Origin: an uncultured Clostridia bacterium
GTDB taxonomy: Bacteria > Bacillota > Clostridia > TANB77 > CAG-508
Assembly: GCA_934132805.1 (NCBI GenBank)
Contig: CAKPAB010000015.1
Span: forward strand, 1-27,764
Direction: 5' to 3'
Length of the DNA stretch: 27,764 nucleotides
Shown here piece after piece: positions 1 to 9,300 of the stretch. Numbering within the stretch: position 1 is the first letter of the stretch; every line of letters begins with the position of its first letter. Both the position numbers and the translations under genes were made by a program. The notes under the pieces were generated by a model. The model was not told where the DNA came from. It saw nothing but the letters and a program-made list of their open reading frames with translations, and searched no databases.

Positions 1-98
1 GATTTTTAGGTTTAAAAATCATACCGCTTCGGTTTATTCTCTAAAGGATTTACTGTTTACTTTTCAATGTACTTTTTTGTTCACTCTCGCGGTGAACG
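1..98 (-). ncRNA. Probable rRNA operon leader (5' end of transcript, rRNA gene outside window)
   Basis: Read on the minus strand, this segment begins just downstream of a consensus promoter and contains ACATTGAAAAGTAAACAG, which resembles the 'TTGAAAACTGAACA' leader found ahead of 16S rRNA in many Firmicutes. It starts with a hairpin (GTTCAC at 92-97 pairing with GTGAAC at 79-84), followed by a small ACCG/CGGT hairpin and an inverted repeat GATTTTTA/TAAAAATC at 1-20. No coding frame is visible. The inference is that a 16S-23S-5S operon, transcribed leftward, begins just beyond position 1. The rRNA itself cannot be seen, so another stable RNA is possible. Confidence 0.5.
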
Positions 99-104
99 AT
101 TTGT

Positions 105-133
105 ATTATACAATATGTTTTTTCTTTTGTCAA
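105..133 (-). promoter_or_regulatory. Consensus sigma-A promoter of the leftward stable-RNA leader
   Basis: On the minus strand TTGACA (128-133) and TATAAT (105-110) are separated by exactly 17 bases, a full match to the housekeeping consensus. Transcription should begin near 98, immediately before the leader hairpin. A/T-rich tracts upstream (134-165) could act as an UP element. Such perfect promoters are typical of rRNA operons. Confidence 0.8.
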
Positions 134-323
134 CACTTTTTTTGATTTTTTTTAAAAAAGTTTTTTGATGTCGAATTTTGTATTATTTTTGTTAAAAAAA
201 CATATTTTTTATCTTCACAAATGTTATATTGTGAACTGTTTTTTAGTTTATCATCATTTATATCCAAAGTCAAGTGTTTTTCCAAAAAAGTTTCTGGTAA
301 TTTTTTCCAAAGCCACAGTTGCC

Positions 324-487
324 CACATATTTTATAACTTGGTATATATTGTTTTGCAATACCGCGTAAGCGTCCAAACGAACAAATGTGAGTGCGAGTT
401 GGAGCAATCGACATACTAGTGTTTTTAATATGTGGATTGCGACACCAAGGTATAAAAAACAATATATATCAAGTTATAAAATATGTG
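324..487. repeat. Large inverted repeat (32-bp arms, 31/32 identical) flanking about 100 bp
   Basis: Positions 324-355 and 456-487 are reverse complements with one mismatch (at 342). A further ACTGTG/CACAGT pair lies just outside the arms, after a 4-base mismatch. The intervening 100 bases (356-455) are visibly richer in G+C than the surroundings and contain no convincing gene. Possible explanations are a MITE-like remnant, an invertible segment, or a long hairpin RNA. The rest of the 134-560 gap holds no gene I can support; the ORFs crossing it on both strands have no ribosome binding site and no recognisable protein. Confidence 0.75.
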
Positions 488-530
488 AGAGACTGTGAAT
501 TGTAACTCCCAGGTATTACAATATATATAA

Positions 531-557
531 AAAGCTGAGTCATTTTCACTCAGCTTT
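531..557 (-). terminator. Intrinsic terminator of the 561-2408 gene
   Basis: A 10-bp perfect stem (AAAGCTGAGT at 531-540 with ACTCAGCTTT at 548-557) and 7-base loop lie 4 bases after the stop codon. On the minus strand the stem runs into TTTATATATATTG, a weak U-rich tail. Confidence 0.75.
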
Positions 558-560
558 CTA

Positions 561-2408
561 TTAATTTTCCTCTATTTTAGCTCTAATTATTCTTGTTAAG
601 CCATCATTATCATAATTTATGCTAACAGTATACTTGTCACTACTATATTTTTCTAAATATTTTTGTGTCTCTTCTACCTTATCATCATTATTTGAATTCC
701 TTTTTATATAGAAAAGAATTTCAGCAATGCTTTCCTTATACTCTGTTGACTCACGTGAATTATTCAACTTATCCATATCTAAATCTTGCACTTCTCCAGT
801 TCTAAGCAAAACTTTCATATCTTCAAAATTATTTTCTGTTGTATTCAATAATTCTTTAATATTATCAGTAGTCAAATGTTCACTAACAAAAAACTCAAAT
901 TGTGAATTAAATCTTTTTCTTTCAGTTTCAGTAATTTCGCCTTCATTAGGTAATTGAATAGTGTTTTCATTTACAATGCCTAAATTTTGTAAAATTTTTA
1001 TATAATCATTCAAATTAACAACAGCCAATAAATTTGATAATTGCGTCTGTGCATTTTCTGATAATATTTCATTGATTTTGCTTAATTGTTCATCACTTAA
1101 TTTATCTAAATCAACATTATCATTTTCTAATGTTATTTGATTTTCAAATTTTTGCACTATGTTTTTTTTATTTGTTATACTTAAAATTGCATCATTTTTT
1201 TCGTTTGACATGCTAAATTTTATATTTGTTTGTATCTCATTATCTTGCACATTTTGTTCATAATCTAAATACGTGTTTAATTGAACTGTATTATTTTCTG
1301 TGTTTTCATATTCTATAAATATACTTTTTTGTGTTCCATTATCCTTCTTTTCTATTTTTATTGAGTCTTCTTTTGTTGTATCTTTAATTTCTGTATTTGT
1401 AATCTTCATTGATGTATCATCATAAAAATCAATAATAGTTTTTTGTGTTCCTTCTTCTATTGATGTTCTAACAGTTTTCATTTTACTTTGATACACTGTT
1501 ATTTTTACTTCTTCATTTCCTATATTGTTGTCTTGAATTTCTTTTATTTTGTCATTTATATTTTGAACAAATTCTTCTCTTAAATTTTTATTGTAATTTT
1601 TATCAATTTCCTTCATTTTTTCTGTAATTTTATCAATTTTTGATAAAATTATTTCGTCATTTGATAATTGTTCTAACATTTTTATATACAAATTATTAAA
1701 TTCTTCTACTGTAAAGCTTATATAATACGCTGTTGATTGCACATCTTTGTTGTTTATTGTTATTAATGAATTTGATTGTTTGTGATATTTATTTTTAGGT
1801 ACATTTTTTTGTATTATTCCAATATATGTATTTGACAGTGTTTGTTTTTCTTCTTCTGAAAGTTTTATAATTGAGTCTATATCTAATTCTTCCATTATTT
1901 GGTCTATTGATTTCATTTTATTTTTTTCTTCATTTTGATTTTGGGTTGATACAAATTGTTGTATTCCGTTTAGTCTAATTCCATAAGTTTCGTCTTGCTT
2001 TAAATATTCTAGTCCCACTAATTTTTCGTTTTTATTTGATATTGCTATGTCATAGTATTTATAGTCATTTGCATTATCTATATTGCCATTTACATTTATT
2101 TTCACATCATTTACACTACTGTTTTTGCTTTCTCCACTAGTTCCTTTATTTTCTGTATATTCAATTTTTCCTTCTGTTTCAGATGTGTATTTATTGTTGC
2201 TTAACATTGTTTCTACTTCTGAATTGTCATCATTTCCTAAAAGTTCTATTGTGTCAAAATTTTGAATCAAATATTTTGCAAATAGCGTTTCATTTGATTT
2301 AAATGCATCTGTTTTTAAATATAAAAATATTAATATTCCTGCAATTAGTAATACTGCTAAAGCTGTTACTATTGCTATTATGGTTATGCGTTTTTTTCTT
2401 GGTATCAT
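561..2408 (-). CDS. Membrane-anchored extracellular protein of unknown function
   Basis: A 615-residue protein that I do not recognise with confidence. It has a basic N-terminus (MIPRKKR) and one hydrophobic segment at about residues 8-30, then a long Asn-, Glu- and Lys-rich, mostly charged region with no cysteine motif. This suggests one membrane anchor with the rest outside the cell. The absence of a lipobox cysteine argues against a lipoprotein. The start is well supported: AGGAGG lies 7 bases upstream of the ATG. It follows rlmB by 60 bases on the same strand and is closed by an intrinsic terminator, so it is probably the last gene of the lepA-rlmB transcript. Repeated short beta-strand-like stretches are visible, but no catalytic motif. 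No function is proposed. Confidence 0.85.
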   Translation of the reverse strand: MIPRKKRITIIAIVTALAVLLIAGILIFLYLKTDAFKSNETLFAKYLIQNFDTIELLGNDDNSEVETMLSNNKYTSETEGKIEYTENKGTSGESKNSSVNDVKINVNGNIDNANDYKYYDIAISNKNEKLVGLEYLKQDETYGIRLNGIQQFVSTQNQNEEKNKMKSIDQIMEELDIDSIIKLSEEEKQTLSNTYIGIIQKNVPKNKYHKQSNSLITINNKDVQSTAYYISFTVEEFNNLYIKMLEQLSNDEIILSKIDKITEKMKEIDKNYNKNLREEFVQNINDKIKEIQDNNIGNEEVKITVYQSKMKTVRTSIEEGTQKTIIDFYDDTSMKITNTEIKDTTKEDSIKIEKKDNGTQKSIFIEYENTENNTVQLNTYLDYEQNVQDNEIQTNIKFSMSNEKNDAILSITNKKNIVQKFENQITLENDNVDLDKLSDEQLSKINEILSENAQTQLSNLLAVVNLNDYIKILQNLGIVNENTIQLPNEGEITETERKRFNSQFEFFVSEHLTTDNIKELLNTTENNFEDMKVLLRTGEVQDLDMDKLNNSRESTEYKESIAEILFYIKRNSNNDDKVEETQKYLEKYSSDKYTVSINYDNDGLTRIIRAKIEEN

Positions 2409-2467
2409 CTCTTTTCCTCCTTTTTTCTAATCTTAAGTACATTTTAATTATATAGTTTTTTGTTTTT

Positions 2468-3277
2468 TTAATCAATACTTTTTCTTGATTTTTGTTCAAC
2501 CGCTTCATATATTACTATACCTGTTGATACTGAGGCATTTAATGATGTTACTTTTCCCTTCATAGGAATTTTTACTAAAAAGTCACAATTTTTTCTTACT
2601 TTGTCACTCATTCCGCTTCCTTCATTTCCAATAACGATCCCCAATGGTCCTGTTAAATCTTGATCATAATAGTATTTTTCTGTGTTTATGTCTGTTCCAC
2701 ATATCCATAGTCCTGCATCTTTTAATTTTTGAATTGCATCTGATATGTTTGTGACTCTAGCTATATGCATATGCTCTACTGCTCCTGCTGATGTCTTGTT
2801 TACTGTGCTGTTTACTGCTGCTGCTCTTCTTTTTGGTATTATTACTCCATGAGCTCCTGCTGTTTCTGCAGTTCTTATTATTGAGCCTAAATTGTGTGGA
2901 TCTTCTATTCCATCTAATATTAGAACAAATGGATCTTCATTTTTTTCTTTTGCATAGTCTATTATATCTTCTATTTCGCAATATTCAAATGGCGGAACTA
3001 TTGCAATTACTCCTTGATAGTTTTGATTTTGTGCCATTTCTTCCATTTGTCTTTTATCTTTTTCTACTATTATTATTCCTTTTTCTTTTGCTATTGCTAT
3101 TATTTTGTTGATTGAGCCGTGTCTTTCTCCTTTTGTTATAAATATCTTGTTTACGTCTTTTCCGCTTTCTAATAGTTCTAATACTGAATTTCTTCCTTCT
3201 ACTTGGTCATCATAATTTTTTTCATAATTTTCTTTTTGCATTTTTTTATTGTTTTTTTGATTATAATTATTTTTCAT
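2468..3277 (-). CDS. rlmB: 23S rRNA (guanosine-2251-2'-O)-methyltransferase, SpoU/TrmH family
   Basis: A SPOUT-class methyltransferase predicted to methylate the ribose of G2251 in the 23S rRNA P-loop, using S-adenosylmethionine in the cytoplasm. After a low-complexity Asn/Lys-rich N-terminal tail (about 25 residues), the substrate-binding domain starts at VEGRNSVLELLESG. The three SpoU motifs follow in order: LDGIEDPHNLGSIIRTAE, then GIVIGNEGSGMS, then SLNASVSTGIVIYEA, which form the trefoil knot. At 269 residues it is slightly longer than usual because of the tail. AGAGGTAG lies just upstream of the ATG. It is 53 bases downstream of lepA on the same strand and is probably co-transcribed. 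A related tRNA methyltransferase (TrmH) is possible, but the N-terminal domain favours RlmB. Confidence 0.9.
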   Translation of the reverse strand: MKNNYNQKNNKKMQKENYEKNYDDQVEGRNSVLELLESGKDVNKIFITKGERHGSINKIIAIAKEKGIIIVEKDKRQMEEMAQNQNYQGVIAIVPPFEYCEIEDIIDYAKEKNEDPFVLILDGIEDPHNLGSIIRTAETAGAHGVIIPKRRAAAVNSTVNKTSAGAVEHMHIARVTNISDAIQKLKDAGLWICGTDINTEKYYYDQDLTGPLGIVIGNEGSGMSDKVRKNCDFLVKIPMKGKVTSLNASVSTGIVIYEAVEQKSRKSID

Positions 3278-3330
3278 TTTCTACCTCTTTTACTTTTTAT
3301 ATTATTTTTGATATATGAACTTAATAATTA

Positions 3331-5142
3331 TTATTCATCATCTAATTTAAGTACTGATAAAAATGCTTCTTGTGGTACTTCTACATTACCAATTTCACGC
3401 ATTTTTTTCTTACCTCTTTTTTGTTTTTCAAGAAGTTTTTTCTTTCTTGTAACATCTCCACCATAGCATTTTGCAAGTACATCTTTTCTCATTGCTGATA
3501 TTGTTTCTCTTGCTATTATTTGTCCACCAATTACTGCCTGAATTGGTATTGTAAATAATTTTCTTGGTATAACATTTTTTAATTTTTCAACCATTTTCTT
3601 TCCTCTTGTATATGCACTATCTTTGTGTACTATAAATGAAAGTGCATCAACTGGCTCTCCATTTATGTGGATGTCCAATTTTACAAGGTTTGATCTTCTG
3701 TATTCTTTAAATTCATAGTCAAATGATGCATATCCTTTTGTTTTTGATTTTAAATTGTCAAAAAAGTCATATATTATTTCATTTAATGGCATTTCATATA
3801 CTAATGTCACTCTGTTTTCGTCAAGGTATTTCATATCTATATAAACTCCACGTCTATTTTGACATATTTCCATGATGTTTCCTACATATTCTTTTGGGGT
3901 TAGTATGTTTGCTGTTACAAATGGCTCTTCTATATATGATATTTCTTGTGGTGTTGGTAGTTCTGTTGGATTATATATTTCTTCAACTTCTCCTGTTGTT
4001 TTGTGTACTTTATATATAACTGATGGTGCTGTTGTGATTAAACCTAAGTCAAATTCTCTGTCCAGTCTTTCTTCAATTATTTCTAGGTGAAGTAGCCCTA
4101 AAAATCCACATCTAAATCCAAAGCCTAATGCTGCTGATGTTTCTGGCTCATATTCTAGTGCGGCATCGTTTAGTTGAAGTTTTTCTAATGCTACTTTTAG
4201 GTTTTCATATTCACTTCCGTCTATTGGATAAAGTCCGCAATATACCATTGGAGTTACCTTTTTGTATCCTTTTAATGGCTTGTCTGCTGGATTGTTATTT
4301 AAAGTTACTGTGTCTCCTACATGTATGTCTGATAGGCTTTTTATGCTTGCTGCAATGTATCCAACTTCTCCTGCTTTTATTTCTTTTGATGGCATGTATG
4401 AGCCTGGCACAAAATATCCTACTTCTGCAACTGTATATACTTTGTCTGTTGCCATTAGTTTTATTTCGTCTCCTGCTTTTACTTTTCCATCCATTACTCT
4501 TACATAAGCAACTGCTCCCTTGTAGTTATCATAATATGAGTCAAATATTAAGCATGTTGTTTTTTCATTTTCATCACCTTTTGGTGCTGGCAAGTCTGTT
4601 ACTATTCTTTCCAGTACTTCTTCTACATTTAGACCTGATTTTGCTGATATGCAAGGTGCGTCTTCTGCTGGTATTCCTATTATATCTTCAATTTCTTTTT
4701 TTACTTCGTTTGGTCTTGCATTTGGTAAGTCTATTTTGTTTATTACTGGTAATATTTCTAGATTGTTGTCTATTGCTAGGTAAACATTTGCTAAAGTTTG
4801 TGCTTCAACTCCTTGACTTGAGTCTACTACTAGTATTGCTCCATCACATGCTGCTAAGCTTCTTGATACTTCATAGTTGAAATCTACATGCCCTGGTGTG
4901 TCTATTAAGTTGAATTCATATTCTTCTCCGTTTTTTGCTTTGTATATCATTCTTACTGCTTGTGATTTTATTGTAATTCCTCTTTCTTTTTCTATTTCCA
5001 TATTGTCTAGTACTTGACTTTCCATTTCTCTTTTTGAAAGCACTCCTGTCATTTCTATCATTCTGTCTGCTAGTGTTGATTTTCCATGGTCTATGTGTGC
5101 TATTATGCTGAAGTTTCTTATATGTTCTTGTCTTTTATCCAT
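3331..5142 (-). CDS. lepA: Elongation factor 4 (LepA), ribosomal back-translocase GTPase
   Basis: A 603-residue translational GTPase of normal family length, which binds the ribosome and can move tRNAs backwards; it is implicated in ribosome assembly and stress tolerance. All G motifs are visible: AHIDHGKST (P-loop), ERGITIKSQ (switch I), DTPGHVDFNYEV (switch II) and NKIDLPNA (guanine specificity). The LepA-specific C-terminal domain is present, with GGDVTRKKKLLEKQKRGKKK, which separates it from EF-G, BipA and TetM. GGAGG lies 5 bases before the ATG. A plausible sigma-A promoter is at 5209-5237. It heads a unit with rlmB and the 561-2408 gene. Confidence 0.98.
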   Translation of the reverse strand: MDKRQEHIRNFSIIAHIDHGKSTLADRMIEMTGVLSKREMESQVLDNMEIEKERGITIKSQAVRMIYKAKNGEEYEFNLIDTPGHVDFNYEVSRSLAACDGAILVVDSSQGVEAQTLANVYLAIDNNLEILPVINKIDLPNARPNEVKKEIEDIIGIPAEDAPCISAKSGLNVEEVLERIVTDLPAPKGDENEKTTCLIFDSYYDNYKGAVAYVRVMDGKVKAGDEIKLMATDKVYTVAEVGYFVPGSYMPSKEIKAGEVGYIAASIKSLSDIHVGDTVTLNNNPADKPLKGYKKVTPMVYCGLYPIDGSEYENLKVALEKLQLNDAALEYEPETSAALGFGFRCGFLGLLHLEIIEERLDREFDLGLITTAPSVIYKVHKTTGEVEEIYNPTELPTPQEISYIEEPFVTANILTPKEYVGNIMEICQNRRGVYIDMKYLDENRVTLVYEMPLNEIIYDFFDNLKSKTKGYASFDYEFKEYRRSNLVKLDIHINGEPVDALSFIVHKDSAYTRGKKMVEKLKNVIPRKLFTIPIQAVIGGQIIARETISAMRKDVLAKCYGGDVTRKKKLLEKQKRGKKKMREIGNVEVPQEAFLSVLKLDDE

Positions 5143-5208
5143 TTTTCCTCCCTACATTTTTCTTGTTTATTTAATTACTAAGTTCCGTTCTTTATTAACT
5201 TTTTTCAT

Positions 5209-5237
5209 ATTTTAACATAAGTTTTGAAAAATCACAA
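5209..5237 (-). promoter_or_regulatory. Candidate sigma-A promoter of lepA
   Basis: TTGTGA (5232-5237) and TAAAAT (5209-5214) on the minus strand are spaced by 17 bases. This would leave a leader of about 60 bases before the lepA ATG. The match is good but not perfect. Confidence 0.5.
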
Positions 5238-5286
5238 TAGATTATATCAATTAATCACTACAAAGTCGCATCATCTATAGCTTTGT

Positions 5287-5631
5287 CTATATCAATACTC
5301 CTTCATAAACATTATAAACATTGGTATATCCCATATTTTGTAGAATTTTTTGTGCTTCTTGGCTTCTATGCCCTGTAGAACAATAAACAACTATTAATTG
5401 TTCTTTATTTTTGATTTGCTTTGTAGCAGTTCTTTTTATTTGGTAATCTGGTATTGATATTGCTCCATCTAAGTGGCCTTCTCTATATTCTTGTGGACTA
5501 CGTACATCAATGAGAATTGCCCCTTGCTGTATATATTGATTTATTTCTTCCTTTTTTATATCTTTTTTATTGTCAAAACTTCTTTTTAATTCAAAGTTTT
5601 TTTGTATCATATATTTTATTCTTCTTAACAT
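5287..5631 (-). CDS. Single-domain rhodanese-like sulfurtransferase
   Basis: A rhodanese-fold protein of 114 residues. The conserved ILIDVRSPQEYREGHLDGAI motif comes first, then VVYCSTGHRS with the catalytic cysteine that carries the persulfide, and a C-terminal MGYTNVYNVYEGV. A short basic N-terminal extension precedes the domain. I set the start at the ATG at 5631 because AGAAGGTG lies 6 bases upstream. A longer frame reaches a TTG at 5688 but has no ribosome binding site, and it runs across a TATAAT -10-like element at 5653-5658. The gene appears to be monocistronic, with lepA starting about 145 bases downstream. The sulfur acceptor cannot be told from sequence. Confidence 0.88.
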   Translation of the reverse strand: MLRRIKYMIQKNFELKRSFDNKKDIKKEEINQYIQQGAILIDVRSPQEYREGHLDGAISIPDYQIKRTATKQIKNKEQLIVVYCSTGHRSQEAQKILQNMGYTNVYNVYEGVLI

Positions 5632-5745
5632 TTTAACACCTTCTATATTTTTATTATATAATATTAAAAAATATCTATATTGTTGCAATTATGTTATCTT
5701 TTTGATTTTATGTTTCCTGTTTTGTTTACATTTTCAATTTTATTT

Positions 5746-5841
5746 TTATCCACACTACCTGTGGAAACTGTGGATAACTTTGTGAATAACTCAGAAATGG
5801 TACTTTATTATTAAAAGTTATGCACATATAGCTGTGTATAA
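5746..5841. promoter_or_regulatory. Cluster of five DnaA-box-like 9-mers
   Basis: Two perfect DnaA boxes (TTATCCACA) occur at 5746-5754 (+) and 5769-5777 (-). Three one-mismatch versions occur at 5781-5789 (-, TTATTCACA), 5818-5826 (+, TTATGCACA) and 5833-5841 (-, TTATACACA). All lie within 96 bp of the otherwise empty gap 5632-5982. The flanks are very A/T rich. The neighbouring genes are rhodanese and a DUF1294 protein, all on the minus strand, with no dnaA, dnaN or rpmH nearby. A DnaA titration or regulatory site is more likely than the replication origin. Confidence 0.65.
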
Positions 5842-5914
5842 CTTTTGTTTACAATTATTTACATTTTTAGTCATAATTTTATGTGTACTGACATTTTATT
5901 TTTTATATAATTTT

Positions 5915-5956
5915 AAAAAACTATAAAACCTGCTAAATTAAGCTGTTTTATAGTTT
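5915..5956 (-). terminator. Intrinsic terminator of the DUF1294 gene
   Basis: A 12-bp stem (AAACTATAAAAC at 5918-5929 with GTTTTATAGTTT at 5945-5956) is followed on the minus strand by a T run. It lies 27 bases after the stop codon at 5983. Confidence 0.7.
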
Positions 5957-5982
5957 CTACTTTTGTTGCAATATACATAATA

Positions 5983-6270
5983 TTATATACAAAAATATAT
6001 AATGCATATTATCTCTAAAATTGTTATTAATGGAAATCCTACAACAAATGCTATTTTTTGTGTTTTGTGCCTAAATGTATACATTCCTGCAATTGTTCCT
6101 ATTCCCCCGCCTAATGCTGTTATTATAAATAGTGTTTTTTCTGGTATTCTCCATTTTCCTTTTTTAGCTTTTTGTTTGTCTATATACATTATTAAAAATC
6201 CAATAATGTTTATTATTATAAAATATATTATTATATTTTTTGTTGTGAATATATTTTGTAAATCTTGCAT
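5983..6270 (-). CDS. DUF1294 family small membrane protein
   Basis: A 95-residue inner-membrane protein with three hydrophobic segments: near residues 10-30, about 47-63, and about 75-95. It carries the DUF1294 signature: DKQKAKKGKWRIPEKTL, then GGGIGTIAGMYTFRHKTQK and a terminal FPLI segment. The family function is unknown. I prefer the ATG at 6270, which has GGAG 11 bases upstream. A GTG four codons earlier (6282) directly abuts that GGAG and leaves no spacing. The gene sits between polC and the DnaA-box cluster on the same strand and is followed by its own terminator. Confidence 0.85.
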   Translation of the reverse strand: MQDLQNIFTTKNIIIYFIIINIIGFLIMYIDKQKAKKGKWRIPEKTLFIITALGGGIGTIAGMYTFRHKTQKIAFVVGFPLITILEIICIIYFCI

Positions 6271-6301
6271 TTTTGCTTTCACTCCATTTCATTATTTTTT
6301 C

Positions 6302-6350
6302 AAGGAGTGTCCCTTTTTCCCTTTAAAAAGGGATTTTAAGGAACGTCCCT
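6302..6350. repeat. Short palindromic repeat element (GGGACG type)
   Basis: A direct repeat AAGGAGTGTCCCT (6302-6314) / AAGGAACGTCCCT (6338-6350) brackets a hairpin TCCCTTT/AAAGGGA (6318-6333). It sits directly after the polC stop codon. The core resembles the GGGACGCCCC palindromes at 16712-16790. There is no T run after the hairpin, so it looks more like a dispersed repeat than a simple terminator. Confidence 0.55.
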
Positions 6351-6367
6351 CAATCCCTCTCTTTTTC

Positions 6368-9300
6368 TTATCCAAATAGGCTCAACTGATTGCTTTGGCT
6401 CATACCATCTAAGCAGCCGAATTCTTTAAGCAAATCAGCTCCTGAAGCACCTATTTTAGCTCTTATTTTTAAGTCATCTATTGACATAAATTTTCCATCT
6501 TTTCTAGCTTCTACAATACCTTGTGCAGCCACTCCACCAAAGCCTGGTATACTGTTTAAAGGTGGTCTTAATTTGTTTTCTTGTACTTTGAATTTTGTTG
6601 CTTCAGATTCGTATAAGTCTACTGGCAAAAATTCAAAGCCTCTTTCATACATTTCTAGTACTATTTCTAGGTCGTCATACATGTCTAGTTCTGCCTTTGT
6701 TGCTTCTTTCTTTTGATTTTTCATTTCTATTTCTTTCATCTTGTTTTTTACTTTTTCTTTTCCGAATATCATGCAACTTGCATCAAATGCTTTTGCTCTT
6801 ATTGAAAAATATGCTGCATAATATGCTAGTGGTATGTGTACTTTAAACCATGCTATTCTGAATGCGTTTGTAACATATGCTGCTGCGTGGGCTTTTGGGA
6901 ACATGTATTTTATTTTTTCACATGATTTTATATACCAATCTGGTACATCGTGTTCTTTCATTAACGGAATGTATTCGTCTTTCCATTTTGGCTCTTTTCC
7001 TTTTGCTACTTTTCCTTTACGTACTGCCTCCATTATTTTGAATGATTTGTCTGGTGGCAATCCTTTTTTTATTAAGTAAATCATGATGTCGTCACGACAA
7101 CAAATTGCTTCTTGAAGTGTTACTATTCCTTGTTCTATTAGGCTTTGGGCATTTCCTAACCACACGTCTGTACCATGTGATAAACCTGATAAACGTATTA
7201 ATTCGTCAAATGTTGTTGGTTTTGTGTCTAGAAGCATGCCTCTAGCAAATTTTGTTCCATATTCTGGTATCCCATATGTTCCTACTTGTGAGTGAATTTG
7301 CTCTGGTGTTACTCCTAGTGCTTCTGTTGAATTGAATATTGACATTGTTTCTTTGTCGTCTAATGGAATTTCTGTTGGTGCTATTCCAGTTAGGTCTTGT
7401 AACATACGAATTACTGTCGGATCGTCGTGTCCTAGTATGTCTAGTTTTAACAAGTTTCCATCTATTGAGTGATAATCAAAGTGTGTTGTTATTATGTCTG
7501 AGTTTGCGTCATCTGCTGGATGTTGTACTGGTGTAAATTCGTATATTTCTCTTCCTTTTGGTACAACTATAATTCCTCCTGGGTGCTGTCCTGTTGTTCT
7601 TTTTATTCCTGTACATCCTTGTGAAAGTCTTTGTATTTCTGCTCTATTCATCGGAATTCCTCTATCTTCATAATATCCTCTAACATATCCAAATGCTGTT
7701 TTTTCTGCTACTGTACCAACTGTTCCTGCTTTAAATGTTGTTCCTTTACCAAATATTACTTCTGTATATTTGTGTGCTTTTGCTTGATATTCACCTGAGA
7801 AGTTTAAGTCAATATCTGGCTCTTTGTCTCCATTAAATCCTAGGAATGTTTCAAATGGTATGTCCATTCCGTCTTTGGCTAGTTTATGTCCACATTTTGG
7901 GCAGTCTTTGTCCGGTAAATCAAATCCATTTCCTACTCCGTAATCTTCAAATTCTGAATACTTACAGTTTGGACAACGATAGTGTGGTTGTAATGAATTT
8001 ACTTCTGTTATACCTGTCATAAATGCTGCTAATGATGATCCTACTGAGCCTCTGGATCCTACTATGTATCCGTCTTCATTTGATTTCCATACTAGTTTTT
8101 GGGCTATTATGTACATAACTGAATATCCATTGCTTATGATTGAGTCAAGTTCTTTGTCTAATCTGTCTTGTACTATTTTTGGTAATGGGTCGCCATATAA
8201 TTCATGCGCTTTTTTGTATGCTATATTTTTTATATCTTCTTCACATCCTGGAATATGTGGTGGACATTTTTCTGGTGATATTGGGCTTATTTGCTCACAC
8301 ATATCTGATATTTTATTTGTGTTTGTTACAACTACTTCGTATGCTTTTTCTTCCCCTAAATAGCTGAATTCTTCAAGCATTTCTTCTGTTGTTCTTAAGT
8401 ATAATGGTGCTTGATTATCTGCATCGTCATATTTTTGTCCAGCTTCTAGTATTCTTCTATAAATTTCATCTTGTGGGTCCATAAAGTGAACGTCGCATGT
8501 TGCTACAACTAGCTTATTTAGTTTTTCTCCTAATGCTACAATTTTTCTGTTAATGTCTCTTAAATCTTCAACATCTCTTACTTTTCCATTTCTTATTAAG
8601 AATTCGTTATTTCCTGTTGGTTGAATTTCTAGGTAATCATAGTCATTTGCAATTGCTTCTATTTCTTCGTCAGGACGTCCTTGTTCTATTGCTTGATATA
8701 ATTCTCCTGCTTCGCATGCACTTCCCAATATTAAACCTTCAGAATATTTTTTATATAGACTTTTTAGTATTCTTGGTTTTCTATAAAAATAATTTACATG
8801 TGAAAATGAGATTAATCTATATAAATTTCTTAGTCCTACATAGTTTTTTGCTAAAATAATTGCATGATATGTTTTTAATTTTTTGTATTCTTCTGCTTTT
8901 GCTACTGGATCTGCTGCTACATTGTCTATGTCTTCTAGTTTTTGTGCTCCTTTTTCTTTTAGCATGTCTATCATTACATTAAATACTTTAACTGTTGTAT
9001 CAACATCGTCTAATGCTCTGTGTGCTACTTCAACTTTGATGCCTAAGTTTTCTGCAATTTTTCCTAATTTATATTTTTTATAATCTGGGAACAAGTCTTT
9101 TGCTAAACTTAGTGTGTCTAAGTATGAATAGTCAAAATCATATCCTAGTCTTTTTGCATTTTGTTTTAAGAATCCTACATCAAAATTTGCATTATGTGCT
9201 ACTATTACGGTTTCGTTTTGGTCACCTAAAAATTCCAACATTTTTGGAAATACTTTTTCAATTGTTTCTGCATCTTTTACCATATCATCTGATATGTTTG

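Noticed and set aside
130..462. 110-residue minus-strand ORF in the left gap
   Set aside because: Runs across the inverted repeat and the stable-RNA promoter, with no recognisable protein or ribosome binding site.
4128..4880. Leucine-rich 250-residue plus-strand ORF
   Set aside because: Antisense shadow of lepA; composition reflects the complementary codons and there is no ribosome binding site.
5746..5841. Chromosomal replication origin at the DnaA-box cluster
   Set aside because: No dnaA, dnaN or rpmH is near and gene orientation does not switch here; kept only as a DnaA-binding cluster.
6302..6350. polC intrinsic terminator
   Set aside because: The hairpin is not followed by a T run on the minus strand; better explained as a repeat element.
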